This document shows positions 16,897-17,802 of a stretch of DNA of 17,802 bases, piece after piece. Source of the stretch: Ignavibacteria bacterium UBA4661 (GTDB lineage Bacteria; Bacteroidota; Ignavibacteria; Kapaibacteriales; UBA4661); NCBI GenBank assembly GCA_002405405.1, contig DHLT01000266.1:1-17802 (forward strand). The letters are read 5' to 3'. The notes under the pieces were generated by a model. The model did no database searches and was not told the origin of the DNA. It saw only the letters and a list, made by a program, of their open reading frames with translations. Position 1 is the stretch's first letter; the number at the start of each line of letters is the position of its first letter. The translations under genes were made by a program, and so were the position numbers.

Positions 16897-16930
16897 AAGG
16901 CATTGTTTTCTCCTGAGAAAGCAATGCCTT
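16897..16930 (-). terminator. Intrinsic terminator of the ATP-grasp-like gene
   Basis: AAGGCATTG (16897-16905) pairs with CAATGCCTT (16922-16930), and the stem goes on through a G-T wobble into TTTCTC/GAGAAA (16907-16912 with 16915-16920), leaving almost no loop. On the minus strand the stem is followed by TTATGTTTTCT. It starts 36 nt after the stop of the minus-strand gene that ends at 16967. Confidence 0.8.
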
Positions 16931-16966
16931 GATTATGCGCTAAGTCTAGATATGGACAGAAGTCTT

Positions 16967-17802
16967 TTATCCAAATACACTCTCATCACCAAAGAAACAA
17001 CCCGATGAACCCGTCCATGGTATAGAGTTGTAGCGCACGCCCATGAGCGCGCCACGACCGGAGCGCAGAAGCGAAATTACAGGACGCGGTTTTGCTTCGT
17101 CCGGAAACCACAAGAGCAGAACGCGAATTTCAATTTTGTTCATCCCTTCGGGTGTATAAACGCACTCAGCGTAGGTAACTTTTTCTTGAAGTACCCATTT
17201 GTCACGTTCGTCAAGCGGAACAGCGCGAACATCGTCATGTGTAGGGTTAACATTCACCCCTTTGCCGGCAAAAGCAAAGAGTGGTTTCAAAACATAGTTT
17301 GACAAATCCGCAGGCAGATCGGAAAGATTGCTGCCCAAGTCTTTTAGGAATGTTGTTGTTGGTACGCTTTCATGCTTGAGAAATGGCAGAGAATATTTGC
17401 TCATACGGAAATACCAATTCGGGTGTCCTGCCCATTCCACATCAAGATCATCCGTCCATGCAAAAGGTATTTCTGCGCCGACACTGTCGAGTTCATCAAC
17501 AATTGCGCGATTGTAAATCCGCTTGATCGGAATCCACTTGCCATTGCGCTCATGAAGCAAGGTTCTGCCCTCTTTGCGGACATTCACGATGTCCGTTGGC
17601 TCTACTCCTGTGAGCAAGCGCGTTGCCTCGAAGTCAGGACGAGTTTTCTGTTTGTGCGGATGCAATTCGAGCAAGCAACATTCTTCGGGTGCATGATTGC
17701 CCACCAGTGCTTGTTTGAGTAAGCCAAGATAGTTCTCGCGAGTTACTACACCGGGTTCATCAAGGAAAAGTTGCAGGCGTGAATCCAAGCCAAGTTCCTG
17801 CT
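16967..17802 (-). CDS. Conserved ATP-grasp-like protein, 5' end outside the window
   Basis: At least 277 residues, open to the right edge; the TTG at 17788 is not a true start, because the frame continues as QELG before it. The visible part reads FLDEPGVVTRENYLGLLKQA, then CCLLELHPHKQKTRPDFEAT, IYNRAIVDEL, and AGHPNWYFRMSKYSLPFL. The final third looks like an ATP-grasp core: NYVLKPLFAFAGKGV with the presumed ATP-binding Lys, DKWVLQEKV, KIEIRVLLLW, and SGRGALMGVRYNSIPW. From memory, similar proteins of unknown function occur in Bacteroidota and Acidobacteriota. A carboxylate-amine ligase activity is possible from the fold alone. The fold call is moderate and the function unknown. A clear terminator follows. 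Confidence 0.6.
   Translation of the reverse strand, partial: QELGLDSRLQLFLDEPGVVTRENYLGLLKQALVGNHAPEECCLLELHPHKQKTRPDFEATRLLTGVEPTDIVNVRKEGRTLLHERNGKWIPIKRIYNRAIVDELDSVGAEIPFAWTDDLDVEWAGHPNWYFRMSKYSLPFLKHESVPTTTFLKDLGSNLSDLPADLSNYVLKPLFAFAGKGVNVNPTHDDVRAVPLDERDKWVLQEKVTYAECVYTPEGMNKIEIRVLLLWFPDEAKPRPVISLLRSGRGALMGVRYNSIPWTGSSGCFFGDESVFG

Noticed and set aside
1..17802. CRISPR array, tRNA, rRNA, intact transposase or phage genes
   Set aside because: No regularly spaced repeats, cloverleaf sequences or recognisable mobile-element proteins were found on either strand.

Overview
The window (17.8 kb, roughly 48% G+C by eye) looks like chromosomal DNA of a bacterium from the Bacteroidota/Chlorobiota (FCB) side of the tree. 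The argument is indirect. It carries three tandem ~810-residue duplicated FtsX/MacB-type permeases of the kind that is abundant in that group, most starts lack a strong Shine-Dalgarno sequence, and relics of an outer-membrane protein C-terminus ending in Phe are present. No rRNA, tRNA or CRISPR array was seen, so the lineage is not proven.

Layout. Positions 1-410 hold the 3' end of a DegT/DnrJ/EryC1/StrS sugar aminotransferase, followed by a good intrinsic terminator. A 349-bp non-coding stretch leads into a plus-strand cluster (760-8876) of three paralogous ABC-type permeases and a Vat/CatB-like hexapeptide acetyltransferase whose presumed catalytic His is kept. A minus-strand block (8892-12841) converges on it: a DUF5946 protein, a LOG-family nucleotide phosphoribohydrolase and phosphoenolpyruvate carboxylase (ppc). 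Divergent from ppc, after a 200-bp repeat-bearing spacer, are guaA (GMP synthase) and an overlapping DUF1905/YdeI-type gene, which end at a strong 16-bp hairpin.

The right-hand part (15.1-16.9 kb) is a decayed, rearranged zone. It contains an AT-richer alpha/beta hydrolase gene bracketed by 27-bp perfect direct repeats that encode the last residues of an outer-membrane protein. It also contains a deletion remnant in which a signal peptide is joined out of frame to such a tail, and an AraC-family relic with in-frame stops. A 34-nt hairpin then ends a conserved ATP-grasp-like protein that runs off the right edge.

How the genes fit together. ppc (anaplerosis), guaA (GMP synthesis) and LOG (nucleotide monophosphate cleavage) are housekeeping enzymes. 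The permease/acetyltransferase cluster could handle small toxic molecules or lipoproteins, but no ABC ATPase is encoded in the window, so a transport role needs a partner from elsewhere. I found no clear undescribed multi-gene system. The best leads are the repeat-bracketed hydrolase cassette with its outer-membrane protein relics, and the permease-Vat cluster.
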